Shown here piece after piece: positions 26,064 through 36,600 of a stretch of DNA of 64,000 nucleotides; the stretch's first letter is position 1, and every line of letters begins with the position of its first letter. Location of the stretch: positions 30,013 through 94,012 of the forward strand of contig JAXMAR010000032.1 in NCBI GenBank assembly GCA_046350295.1, read 5' to 3'. The notes beneath the pieces were generated by a model that worked only from the letters and a program-made list of their open reading frames with translations, did not search any database and was not told the origin of the DNA. The position numbers and the translations under genes were made by a program. This DNA comes from JAXMAR01 sp046350295. GTDB lineage: Bacteria; Planctomycetota; Planctomycetia; Gemmatales; Gemmataceae.

Positions 26064-26592
26064 AGGCTCCGCGGCCGAACCAAAGCTACCCGTCACCGGG
26101 GGATTCTTTTAGACGCGGTCCCTTCACCGAGCGTGCGGAACCTTTCGTCTACACTCAACCGACATTGCAATCGCCGCCGGCGACGGCCAAGATGCCCGGC
26201 ATGAAACTCTTCGTCGTCAAGGGAGGCATCGAGGTGTACCGACGCGGGGTCCTGGCGCTCGGCGTTTGCTTTCAGTCCTATCAGCGCGGCCCGTGAATTG
26301 GCGTACCTTTTAGCGGATGATCTTGCATTCGGGCAGGCTCTTCTGCAATTCCTCGCGCTCTGGCCGACGTTCCCTTGCGCCAGGATGTCGCGGTCACCGG
26401 CTCGGTGAACCAGCATGGGGAGGTCCAGGCCGTTGGGGGGCGTGACGGGCAGCGTTCTCTTCATGGGTCGCTGGCGAACCCCGCCTGAACAGCGATCTCG
26501 CGGACTATCGTCGCCGTCGCGAAGAAGAATTGGCGAGGTAGCTCGGCGACGTGCAAGACCGCAAGCGCAACGGAAGTTTCCGCGCGGCACGT
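26064..26592. other. Region without a supported gene
   Basis: About 530 bases between the MDR remnant and the kinase stop. No frame shows a recognisable domain. At 26091 it begins with ACCGGGGGATTCTTTTAG, a near copy of the sequence just upstream of the MDR gene (23635). Confidence 0.5.
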
Positions 26593-28554
26593 TCACGGGC
26601 GTTCGCCGCCTTTCTTCCGCGCTGCTGAAATCCGAAAGCGTCCCAGGGTTTTCTGCAGATCCTCGTGCTTGAATTCCAGGATGACGCGCAGCGTGGCGCC
26701 TTCGGCGGCCAAGACGGGTTCCGCGAACTCGAACACGGCGTAATGCGCCTGGCCGACTTCGCTTACCCAGCCGGTGTTGTCGTCGGCATCGATCGCCAAG
26801 TGGACGAGGCTGTCGTCGCCGCGGCTGTTGTCCGCCCAGGCCTTTGTGAAGGTCAAGACGCGAGCTTCGTCCGTCTTCGTCCGTGGATCGAGCCGGGCCT
26901 TGATCGTCGTCAGCACGAATTCGCCATTAGAAGCTCGGCCCGGGCCGTTCTCCGGCAGCGAGGAGTGGGGCAGCACCTCCAGACGCAGGCCATGGATCAC
27001 GGCGGGAACAGCGCGGAACGTGAGCGTGTAGACATCGTTCGGCGCTTCCTTGCCGCTGACGAGGACGGAGTTGTCGTCTTGTAACGTCAGCGTCGCCTCC
27101 CCCTCCGATTTCATCTCGATCGGCTTGAGGACGGCCCAGGGTTCGTGGGCCTTGGACGCTGGGTCTTTGTCGTTCCTCGGCTCCTCCAACTTTGTCGGGC
27201 CAATTCTTGTGGGGTCGGGTCTTTTGAGTTCGGTATGTCCCCCTCGTGGTATCTCGGGCGTGGGTTGCCCATGCCGCAGAAGATGGGTGAGACCGGTGGC
27301 CTCCGTCAACGCCAGGACCAGGATGGGAAGCAACACCCCGGCAGCCACGAGCCACTTCCACCGTCCTTTGGCGGGCTTGTTGTGGGGGACGCGTGAGAAG
27401 TCGGCGCCGTTGGGGTCGGTCTTGATCCGAGCCTCGCAATCGGCGAGGACATCGGCCACTTCGCGGGCGGTCTGGAAGCGCTCGTCCGGGTTCTTGGCGT
27501 GCAGCTTCGCGATCACGTCGCTCAGCCACTGCGGCGCTTCCGGAATGATCTCCTGAATCGAGCGCGGCGTCCCCTCCGCGACCCGCTTGAGCACGCCGAA
27601 GGTGGTGGAGGCGCGGAACGGGGGCCGGCCGGTTACCATGACGTAGAGAACGCTGCCGAGGCTGAAAAGATCGGCCCGGTGATCGATCGCGTCCCCCTTG
27701 GCCTGTTCGGCAGCCATGTACATCGGCGTGCCGGAGAGAACGCCGCTCTGGGTGAGGCTGGCGTCGTCGGCGGCGCGGGCCAGGCCGAAGTCGGTGATCT
27801 TCACCCGTTCCTGCGGGCCGGCTTCGATGAGGACGTTGCCCGGCTTGATATCCCGGTGGACGAGGCCGGTGGCGTGGGCGGCGGCGAGTCCCTCGGCGAT
27901 TTGCCGGCCCAGGCGCACGATTTCGGGCGCATCGAGGGGGCCGGTGCGATCGAGGCGCTGCTGCAGGGTCTCGCCGGGGATGAACTCCATCGCCAGGTAG
28001 GGCAGCGGTTGCTCCTCGACGGCATACACCTGCACGACATTCTCGTGCCGCACTTTCGCGGAGGAGCGGGCCTCGCGGAGGAAGCGTTTGCGGGCGGGGG
28101 ACGTGGCGGCGATCGCGGGAGCGAGGACCTTGAGCGCGACGACCCGCTGCAGTGTCTCGTCGAATGCCCGGAAGACGATGCCGAAGCCGCCCTGGCCGAG
28201 CACCTGGAGCATTTCGTAGTGGCCCAGGCGGCCGAGCGAGTCGGGTCGAGTGGAGGGCTCCAGAAAGGAGAGTGGTTCGTCCTTGTTCGGCGCCTCGTCT
28301 TTAGGGTGGGCGCCTGTCGCGGCCTCGTCGGTGGAGGCGCTCAACGCTTGCGTTTCATCCGACGGAGATACCGACAGTTGCTCCCCGATGGGCTTCTTGA
28401 GGAACTCGCCCATCTTGGGATGGGCGCTGAGCAGCTTCTCCACGAGGCGACGCAATTCGGCATCACCCGCGCAGGCCGAGTCCAGGAAGGCGGCTCGTTC
28501 TATGGCGTCTTCCTTGTCCAGGGCCGCGAAGAAGATTGCTTCCAGGTTGGTCAT
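26593..28554 (-). CDS. Membrane-anchored serine/threonine protein kinase
   Basis: A 653-residue Hanks-type kinase. After about 100 residues of variable N-terminus the kinase domain shows LGQGGFGIVF (P-loop), VALKVL (Lys), HRDIKPGNVL, DFGLAR and GTPMYMAAEQ. One membrane helix follows (WLVAAGVLLPILVLALTE), then a Pro-rich linker and an extracytoplasmic C-terminal domain of about 180 residues. That domain (TLTFRAVPAVIHGLRLEVLP, THAW/NTGWVSEVGQ) resembles the region used in planctomycete DUF1553 proteins. The gene lies 42 nt after the ECF sigma gene on the same strand, the usual planctomycete sigma-kinase pair. Confidence 0.92.
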   Translation of the reverse strand: MTNLEAIFFAALDKEDAIERAAFLDSACAGDAELRRLVEKLLSAHPKMGEFLKKPIGEQLSVSPSDETQALSASTDEAATGAHPKDEAPNKDEPLSFLEPSTRPDSLGRLGHYEMLQVLGQGGFGIVFRAFDETLQRVVALKVLAPAIAATSPARKRFLREARSSAKVRHENVVQVYAVEEQPLPYLAMEFIPGETLQQRLDRTGPLDAPEIVRLGRQIAEGLAAAHATGLVHRDIKPGNVLIEAGPQERVKITDFGLARAADDASLTQSGVLSGTPMYMAAEQAKGDAIDHRADLFSLGSVLYVMVTGRPPFRASTTFGVLKRVAEGTPRSIQEIIPEAPQWLSDVIAKLHAKNPDERFQTAREVADVLADCEARIKTDPNGADFSRVPHNKPAKGRWKWLVAAGVLLPILVLALTEATGLTHLLRHGQPTPEIPRGGHTELKRPDPTRIGPTKLEEPRNDKDPASKAHEPWAVLKPIEMKSEGEATLTLQDDNSVLVSGKEAPNDVYTLTFRAVPAVIHGLRLEVLPHSSLPENGPGRASNGEFVLTTIKARLDPRTKTDEARVLTFTKAWADNSRGDDSLVHLAIDADDNTGWVSEVGQAHYAVFEFAEPVLAAEGATLRVILEFKHEDLQKTLGRFRISAARKKGGERP

Positions 28555-28596
28555 AACTCACCATGCGCCAAACCGAGCGCAAACCCCTCACGCGAA

Positions 28597-29166
28597 TCAG
28601 CAATTGTGCTGATCCTCCGCAAGGTCGGCATACAACCAGGTGCGGGCGTAAGTCCAGTGACGTTCGGCGGTTGCCACGGAGATCCGGAGCGCCTTGGCAA
28701 CCTCGGCCATGGTTAAACCCGCGAAGAAGCGAAGCTTGACCACCTCCGCCTTGATGGGATCGTGAGCCGTGAGGCGGGTCAGGGCGTCGTCGAGCGCGAC
28801 CAGGTCCTCGGCAGGCCCTTGCACGAGCGACTCTGCGGCCTCCAGCGGGATGCGCGAGCGATCCCCTCCCCGCTTTTGCCGCTTCTTGCGGCGGGCGTGC
28901 TCGACCAGGAGACGCCGCATGCTCTCGGCGGCCGCGGCGAAGAAGTGGCCCCGACTATCCCAGTGCGCGCCGGCCTCCGATCCGACAAGTCGCAGGTAGG
29001 CTTCGTGAACGAGGGCCGTCGGTTGAATCGTGATGCCAGGCGCTTCATCCGCCATTCTTGCGGCCGCGAGCTTTCGCAGCTCGTCGTACACGAGAGGCAT
29101 CAGTTCCTCGGCGGCGTGGGCGTCGCCCTGGACGAGGTTCGAGAGAACGCGAGTTACGTCGTTCAT
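28597..29166 (-). CDS. ECF sigma factor (planctomycete kinase-linked type)
   Basis: A 189-residue ECF sigma factor. Region 2 holds IQPTALVHEAYLRLVG and GHFFAAAAESMRRLLVEHAR; region 4 holds LTMAEVAKALRISVATAERHW. The ATG at 29166 sits next to a GAGAG and begins at the family N-terminus MNDVTRVLSNL; the longer frame is rejected. It precedes the kinase by 42 nt, so the kinase probably controls it. Confidence 0.9.
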   Translation of the reverse strand: MNDVTRVLSNLVQGDAHAAEELMPLVYDELRKLAAARMADEAPGITIQPTALVHEAYLRLVGSEAGAHWDSRGHFFAAAAESMRRLLVEHARRKKRQKRGGDRSRIPLEAAESLVQGPAEDLVALDDALTRLTAHDPIKAEVVKLRFFAGLTMAEVAKALRISVATAERHWTYARTWLYADLAEDQHNC

Positions 29167-29458
29167 TTGCTCTCGGCGAGCGCCAAGGTGTAAGCGGGGT
29201 AGCCGCAGGGCGGCCCCGGTAGAGGGCAACGGCAAGACTCTTGAAGTTTATACAGGACGAAGAGCCGTGGACGCTAAGTAAAGAACCCTGTGCGCTCATA
29301 TCCCTTTCATTTTTACGTGAGGGGTTTTCGGACGTTTCGGCGCATTGTGGGCGAGCCCCATCCGTGCAACGCCAGGCCAGGCCGGCGCCGTACACCGGCC
29401 TGGAGACGGATTCGGGCGTGTCGATCTATTCGCCCTCCCACTCGCTCGGGTAGCGCAC

Positions 29459-30577
29459 ATGGTCATCGCCAGTCCGCGGTTGGAGCCGCGTCACTTCGGG
29501 ACGACGGAGCCGGCGCCGCTGCGAGCGGCGGCCACGGCCAACTTTCCGGGGTTGCTGCGCGAGCTTGGCGCATCTTTGCTGGTCACCACGTACCAGGCCG
29601 GCAAGCTGGTGCTGCTGCGCGAGGATGGCGACCGGCTCAACACCCATTACCGCTCGTTCAAGGCGCCGATGGGACTTGCCCTCGCCGACGGGGGCGGCCA
29701 GCTCGCCATCGGGACCGGGTATCAAATCTGCGAATTCCGCGATGTGCCGACCGTCGCCACACGCCTCGAGCCGGCGGGGCGGCACGATGCCTGTTTTCTC
29801 CCGCGCTCCAGTCATGTCACCGGTAACGTCCTGATCCACGAGATGGCCTACGGCGCGGGCCAACTCTGGTTCGTCAACACGCGCTTTTCCTGTCTGGCCA
29901 CGATCGATCCCGAAGCGAGCTTCACGCCCCATTGGCGGCCGCCATTCATCACTGAACTCGAGCCTTCCGACCGCTGCCATTTGAACGGGCTCGCGATGGT
30001 CGACGGCAAGCCGAGGTATGTCACCGCGCTGGGCGCGACCGACGTGACGGCAGGCTGGCGAGCGAACAAGGCCACGGGTGGCGTGCTGATCGACGTCGAC
30101 TCCGGCGCGACGCTCTGCCGCGGCCTGTCGATGCCGCATTCGCCGCGCTGGCATGGCGGCCGGCTCTGGGTGTGCGAGTCGGGCTCGGGGACTATCGGAC
30201 ACGTCGATCCGGCCAGCGGACGTTACGAGGCGATCGCGGCTTTGCCCGGGTTCACGCGCGGCCTCGACTTCGCGGGCGACCTCGCCTTTGTCGGATTGTC
30301 GCAGGTGCGTGAGTCGGCCGTGTTCAGCGGCATTCCGATCACCGAGCGTCTCCGTGTCGAGGAGCGGACGTGCGGCGTCTGCATCGTCGACCTGCGCCGC
30401 GGCGAGGTGATCGGCCTCTTGCGCTTCGAGAGCGGAGTGGAAGAAGTCTTCGCCGTGGCGGTTTTGCCGCGGCGTTTCCCCGATTTGATCAACGACGACG
30501 AAACGCTGTTGGAAAGCTCGTTCGTGGTCCCCACCGAGTGCCTTGGCGAGGTGGCGGCCGCAGTCCGCGCCTCGTGA
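29459..30577 (+). CDS. TIGR03032 family protein
   Basis: A 372-residue cytoplasmic protein. LRELGASLLVTTYQAGKLVL, then HVTGNVLIHEMAYGAGQLWF and MPHSPRWHGGRLWVCESGSG are the family marks. The repeating beta strands suggest a propeller. The ATG at 29459 is used; an upstream GTG frame adds a non-conserved arm. The family has no known function but is often near TPR or glycosyl genes. A hairpin follows 49 nt after the stop. Confidence 0.85.
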   Translation: MVIASPRLEPRHFGTTEPAPLRAAATANFPGLLRELGASLLVTTYQAGKLVLLREDGDRLNTHYRSFKAPMGLALADGGGQLAIGTGYQICEFRDVPTVATRLEPAGRHDACFLPRSSHVTGNVLIHEMAYGAGQLWFVNTRFSCLATIDPEASFTPHWRPPFITELEPSDRCHLNGLAMVDGKPRYVTALGATDVTAGWRANKATGGVLIDVDSGATLCRGLSMPHSPRWHGGRLWVCESGSGTIGHVDPASGRYEAIAALPGFTRGLDFAGDLAFVGLSQVRESAVFSGIPITERLRVEERTCGVCIVDLRRGEVIGLLRFESGVEEVFAVAVLPRRFPDLINDDETLLESSFVVPTECLGEVAAAVRAS

Positions 30578-30625
30578 CGGTAGGTAGCTGAACTCGCAAG
30601 ATTTCAGTCCGCAATCTAGCAATGT

Positions 30626-30649
30626 AGCCGCAGGCTTCAGCCTGCGGCT
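30626..30649. terminator. Perfect 10-bp hairpin after TIGR03032 gene
   Basis: AGCCGCAGGC, loop TTCA, GCCTGCGGCT. It has no T-run, so it may act as a bidirectional attenuator or be a REP-like intergenic repeat rather than a classical intrinsic terminator. Confidence 0.6.
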
Positions 30650-30698
30650 GACCGCGTTCCTGTTTCGAAGCTATCCGCACTAACCCGGGATTCGCCCA

Positions 30699-33600
30699 AT
30701 GAACCGCACATGGATCCGTCGCCTGTTTAGCCGCCCGGTCAACCAGGTTCGAAAGGCGCCGCGGCGCTGCAACCTCAACGTGGAAGCCCTCGAGGATCGC
30801 ACGGCGCCGGCCACCTTCACCGTCCTCAACACGAACGACACCGGCGCCGGCTCGCTGCGTAACGCAGTCGCCCAGGCGAATGCGAACCTGGGGGCCGACA
30901 CGATCCTCTTCGACAACACCGTTTTCAACACGCCGCAGACCATCGTCCTCACCAGCGGCGCGATCACGTTCGCCGGCGACACGGCCCTCACGACCGTCAC
31001 CGGCCCCGGCGCGAATCTGCTGTCGGTCAGCGGCGGCAACACGCAGGGAGTCTGGTGGGTCAACTCCGGCATTTCGGCCTCGATCTCGGGGATGACGGTG
31101 ACCCAGGGGCGGAGCGGCGTTGGCGCCGTCTACAACGCCGGCACGCTGACCTTGTCCGATTGCACCGTTACCGGCAACGCCTCGACCGCCGCCGGCGGCG
31201 GCGTGAGCAACGCCGGCACGCTGACAATGACCAACGTCACCATCAGCGCAAGCACTGCCGTTACCAAGGGAGGCGCCCTGGACAACCGCTCCAGCGCCAC
31301 GGCCACGCTTACCGATTGCACCATCTCGGGCAACACGGTCACGGGCGCTAACGGCGGCGGCGGCGGCCTTAGCAACCTCGGGGCGCTCACGTTGACCAGG
31401 TGCACTGTCTCCGGCAACTCGGTCACTGGCTCCTTCAGCTCGAGCGGCGGCATCAACACCCAGGGCGCCGCCGCTACCTTGATCGCGATCGACACCACCA
31501 TCTCCGGCAACACCGCAACCGACTTTGGCGGCGGCATGTCTGCCAACGGAACCGTGTCGCTGACCAACTGCACCATCTCCGGCAACACCGCCACCGTCGG
31601 CGGCGGCGGCATCAATTCGTACACCGCTAACACGACGATGGTGAACTGCACCGTCTCCGGGAACCAAACCGGAGCGAGCGGTACCGGCGGCGGTGTCTTC
31701 GTGCACTTCGGCAGTGTGAGTCTCAAGAACGTCACGGTTTCCGACAACACGGCGCTTTCCGGCGGCGGCATCTACCATACGGCCAACGGTACCTTGACGG
31801 TCGGCAACACGATCGTCTCCGGCAATACCGCAACCACGAGCCCCGACGTTTTCGGCACGATCAACACCGATAACGGCCACAACCTGTTCGGCGCGGCGCT
31901 CTCGGGCACGACGTCCGGGACCGGCAACGTCTTCAGCGACACGCCGGGACTGGGCGCCCTGGCCAACAACGGCGGGCCGACCCAGACGATGGCCCTGCTG
32001 AGCGGCAGTGCGGCCATCGACGCCGGCAGCAACGCCCTCATTCCCGGCGGCGTCACCACGGATCAGCGCGGTCTCGCACGCATCATCAACGGCACGGTGG
32101 ACATTGGCGCATTCGAGATTCAAAGCTTGACGTTCACGGTCACGAACGCCAATGACAGTGGGGCCGGCTCGCTGCGTCAGGCGATCCTCGACGCCAACGC
32201 AGCTCCCACGGCCGACACGATCGTTTTCAGCAGCCTGTTCAACTCCGCGCAGACGATCACCCTGACCAGCGGCGTCCTCACGTTCACGGGCGCGGCCACT
32301 ACCACGATCCAGGCCCCCGCCAGCAACCTGCTCTCGGTCAGCGGCGCCAACACCCAGCAGGTGTTCCAGGTCAACTCCGGGGCGTCGGCGGCCCTCTCCG
32401 GATTGACGATCACCGCCGGCCGCATTGCCTCGGGCAATGGCGGCGGCGTGGTGAACAACGGCACGCTGGTGTTGACCGATTGCTCCGTCAGCGGCAACGC
32501 CGCGCCAAGCGGCGCGGGCGGCGGCATTGTCAATTCCGGTACGGCGACCCTCATCCACTCCTCCGTGACCAACAACACCGCCCGCGGCTATGGCGGCGGC
32601 ATCCGCAACGCCGGCACATTGACGATGACGGACTGCACCGTGAGCGGCAACACCACCACCATTCAATCCGGTGGCGGCATGTACAACACCGGCACGACCA
32701 CGCTGGTCAGCTGCACCGTCAGCAGCAACACGTCCGCCAACCGTGGTGGCGGCATGTCCGACACCGGCGGCACGACCACTCTTCTGAACTGCACCATCAC
32801 GGGCAACTTCGCCCAGGTGAACGGCGGCGGCGTCAACAGCAACAACAACGCCGGGCCCGGCTCGACCACGCTGACGAACTGCACCGTCAGCGGCAACTCG
32901 ACCGCCGGGAGCGGCGGCGGCCTGTCCGTCATCAACAACCAGATCATCCTGCGCAACACGATCGTCGCGGGGAACACGGCGAGCGGCAGCGGGCCCGACG
33001 CCTTCCAGACCATCGTCTCATCGGGAAACAACCTGATCGGCAAGACCAACGGCAGCACCGGCTGGATCGCGTCCGATCTGCAGGGCACGATCGCCGCGCC
33101 CCTGAACCCCATGCTCGCGGCGCTGAGCGACAACGGTGGCTTGACGCGGACCATGGCCCTGCTGCCCGGCAGTCCCGCCATCGACGCCGGCGCCAACAGC
33201 TTCGTCGCCTCGGAAGCCCAAGCCGTCACCATCATCGGCTCGGCCGGTTCGTTCACGCTCACCTTCAACGGCCAGACGACCACCTCGATCCTGTTCAACG
33301 CGTCCGCGGCGGCGGTGCAGAGCGCCCTCGGCCTCTTGTCGACCATCGGCGGCGTCGGCGGCAGCGTGACCGTGACCAAGTCCGGCAGCGTCTACACGGT
33401 CACCTTCGGCGGCGCCCTCGCGCAAGAGAATCTACCGCAAATGACCGCAAGCGGAACGGGTGGAGCGATTGCGACGGTCGCCACCGTTGTCAATGGCGCC
33501 ACCGACCAGCGCGGCGTCCTCCGCACCGTCAACGGCGTCGTCGACATCGGCGCCTTCGAGTGGACCGCGCCGACTGTCGCCGCCGACACCGCCTCCGTCA

Positions 33601-36600
33601 GCGCCTCCGAAGGTTCGTCGGTCACCAACACCGGCACGTTCCACGACGAAAACGGCAACAACACCGTCCTCCTCACGGCCTCGATCGGCACGGTGATCCA
33701 ACACAATGGCAGCGGCACATGGAGCTGGTCTCTCGGCGTTAACGACGGTCCGGTCGGCCCCTTCACGGTGACGATCACCGCCACCGACAATTTCGGCGCT
33801 ACCGCCGTCGCCCTGTTCAGTTATTCGGGCGCCAATGTCACCCCCGTCGCCGCCATCACCGGCCCCAGCACCGGCGTACGTAACCAACCGCTCACCTATC
33901 GTCTCACCGCGACCGACCCAGGCGCCCTCGATCAGGCCGCCGGCGTCACCTACCAGGTCTACTGGGACTTCGTCAACAATCCGGGCACGTTCGAGACAAT
34001 CGCGCCGACACCCTACAACGGCGCCGGCCTCGATGTGAGCCACGTCTATTCGCAAACCGGGACCTTCAACATCCACGTCGTTGCCGTGGACAAGGATGCC
34101 GATAGCGACACGGCGGACCTGGCCGGCTCGGTCGTCATCACCGCGTCCGCGCTCATCGAGAACACGCTGCTCGTCGGCAGCACTGGAAACGACATTACCG
34201 TCGACCCAAACAACGTGACCTTTGGCGCGAATATCGTCGCCATCGGCAATGCGAACGCCGTGCAAGTCTACACCCAGACCGGCGTCAGCCAGATCGACGC
34301 GACCACGGCCGCTGTTCCTGTGTCGGTCGTTATCAATGACGCCTTCACCGGCGCCCTCACGGTCAAGACAGCGCAGACCGACAACACGATCGCCATCGCG
34401 CCGACGAGCACGGCGGCCATCACCATCGTCGACGGCGGCGGCCGCAACACGCTCGATTTCTCGACCGCAACCACGTCCAGCGCGCCGCAGGGCGTCACCC
34501 TGAACCTCAACACGGTGAACCAGGCGCAACCGATCAACGCCCAGGGCGGCACGATCAACATCCACGGCAAGATCCAGACGGTCATCACGAGCCCCAACGC
34601 CGCCAGCACCATCATCGCCGCATTGCCCACGGTCGACACGGCCAGTCAGTCGGTGAGCGGCGGCACGACGGTGGTCGCCAAGGGGCAGGACGCGGTCTTT
34701 ACCACGCTCAAGACTACCGTCCAGGCGGGGAGCGACTCCGCCATCATCGGCCTGATGGACCGGGCGACCTTCGATGCCGCTGTCGCTAGCCTGACCGACG
34801 GACAGACGGGCGACGTCGTCTCCGGGCCAAGCAAGGCGTTCCTGCAGAACGCCTTCGCGACGGCGGTTTCCATCGGCTTCGACGACGCGCTGATCGCCGC
34901 CTTCGACAGCGAGCTGCTTGCCGGCTTCGACGCGGGCCAGCTCACCAACCTCCGCAACCAGATCACTCTCCAAGGTACGGGCGCCACCGCCCTCGTCGGC
35001 CTGCTCACCAACGTCCGGGCGACGAGCGTCAGCAAGAACACCGTCGTCACCGTCTTCGATGCCACGGCGAAGGCGCTCGTCTCGCGCGGCCTCGCCAACT
35101 TCGAAGACCAGCTCTCCGGCGGGTTCTCCGGCGCCGTCCGCAGCGCCTTCGACGACTCCCTCACGGCCGGGTTCGAGGATCTCGTGGCCGCGGGCTTCGA
35201 AGACGAGCTGGCGGGCGGATTTGTTTCGCCGACGGGTGTCAGACTTCTTCAGAAGGCGTTCGACGATGTCGTGAGCGGTGGCTTTGAAGACGATCTCGCC
35301 GCCGGCTTCGACGACGGCCTGGCGGCAGGCTTCTCCGGTGGCCTGACCCAAGCGCAGCGCGACTTTGCCGACGATCTCCTCGCTGGTTTCCAGGACGACC
35401 TTGCCGCCGGTTTCGAGAGTCAGCTCAAGGCGCACTTCGATGATGCCCTCGAGGCCGGCTACCGCGCCATCCTCGCCCGTGGCTTCGATGATTCGGTGGC
35501 GGGTGGCTTCGACGACGCGCTGGCCGCCGGCTTCGAGGACGCCCTCGCGGCGGGGTTCGATGACGCCCTGCAAGGCGCCTTCGATGACGCGCTGCAGGCG
35601 GCTTTTGACGATGCCGTGGACGCCGGCTACGACGCCGCTCAAGCGCGAGCCTTCGAGGACGCCCTCGCCGCTGGCTTCACGCGCATGCGGAGCGCCGCCC
35701 ACTTCGACGACAATCTGGCCGCCGGCTTCCAGGACGTTTTGCTCGCAGGCTTCACCCAGGCGATGACGACGCAGTTCAGCGCGAAGCTGAACTCGCGCTT
35801 CGACGATGTGCTGGCGGGCGGCTTCAACGACGACCTGAACGCCGGCTTCGACGACACCTTGAACGCCGGATTCCTTGTGCTGAAGACGGGAACCAATTCG
35901 GCGGGCAACAAGTTCGCGGATGAGCTTTCCGCCGGTTTTGCCACCGATCCCGCGGCATTGAACAAGTTCGACGATGTCCTCAGCAGTGGCTTCGATGACA
36001 TTCTCGAAGGCGGTTTCGAGGCCGCCCTCGCCGGCGGCTTCGAAGACGAGCTTACCGCGGCGTTCGGCGGCGATCTGACGAGTGTCGTCAAGGCGTTCGA
36101 GGACGACCTCGCCGCCGGATTTACCATCCACCTGTCGACCCATTTCGACGACGCCCTGGCGGCTGGCTTCGACGACGCCCTTGCCGGCGGTTTCGACGAC
36201 ATCCTCGCCGGCGGCTTCGAGGACGCTCTCTCGAGCGGCTTCCAGCAGGCGCTCCGCGCCCGCTTCGACGACGCCCTCGCCGCCGGCTTCGACGACGCCC
36301 TCGCGGCCGCGTTTGCCGCCGCGGCGCATCCCCTGACCGCCGCCCAGAGCCGGGCCTTCGAAGATGCGCTGCAGGCCGGCTTCGACGATATCCTGGCGGG
36401 CGGCTTCGACGACGCCCTCGCCGCCGGTTTCCGCGATCAGCTCCAGTCACGCTTCGAGGACGCGCTGGCTGCCGGCTTCCGCGCCCAGATGCTCGCCCGC
36501 TTCAGCGCCACCGTCCCCGCCAACTTCGAGGACGCCCTCAACGCCGGCTTCCAGAACCTCCAGAGCGCCGGCTTCGAGGACGCCCTGGCTGGTGGCTTCG

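Noticed and set aside
30489..32666. Minus-strand open frame of 725 codons
   Set aside because: Antisense to the beta-helix region; composition only.
33432..36329. Very long minus-strand open frame (965 codons) across the octad array
   Set aside because: It mirrors the biased codons of the plus-strand repeats (GGC TTC GAC GAC...), lacks a start context and has no domain. The plus strand has signal-like N-terminus and conserved motifs.
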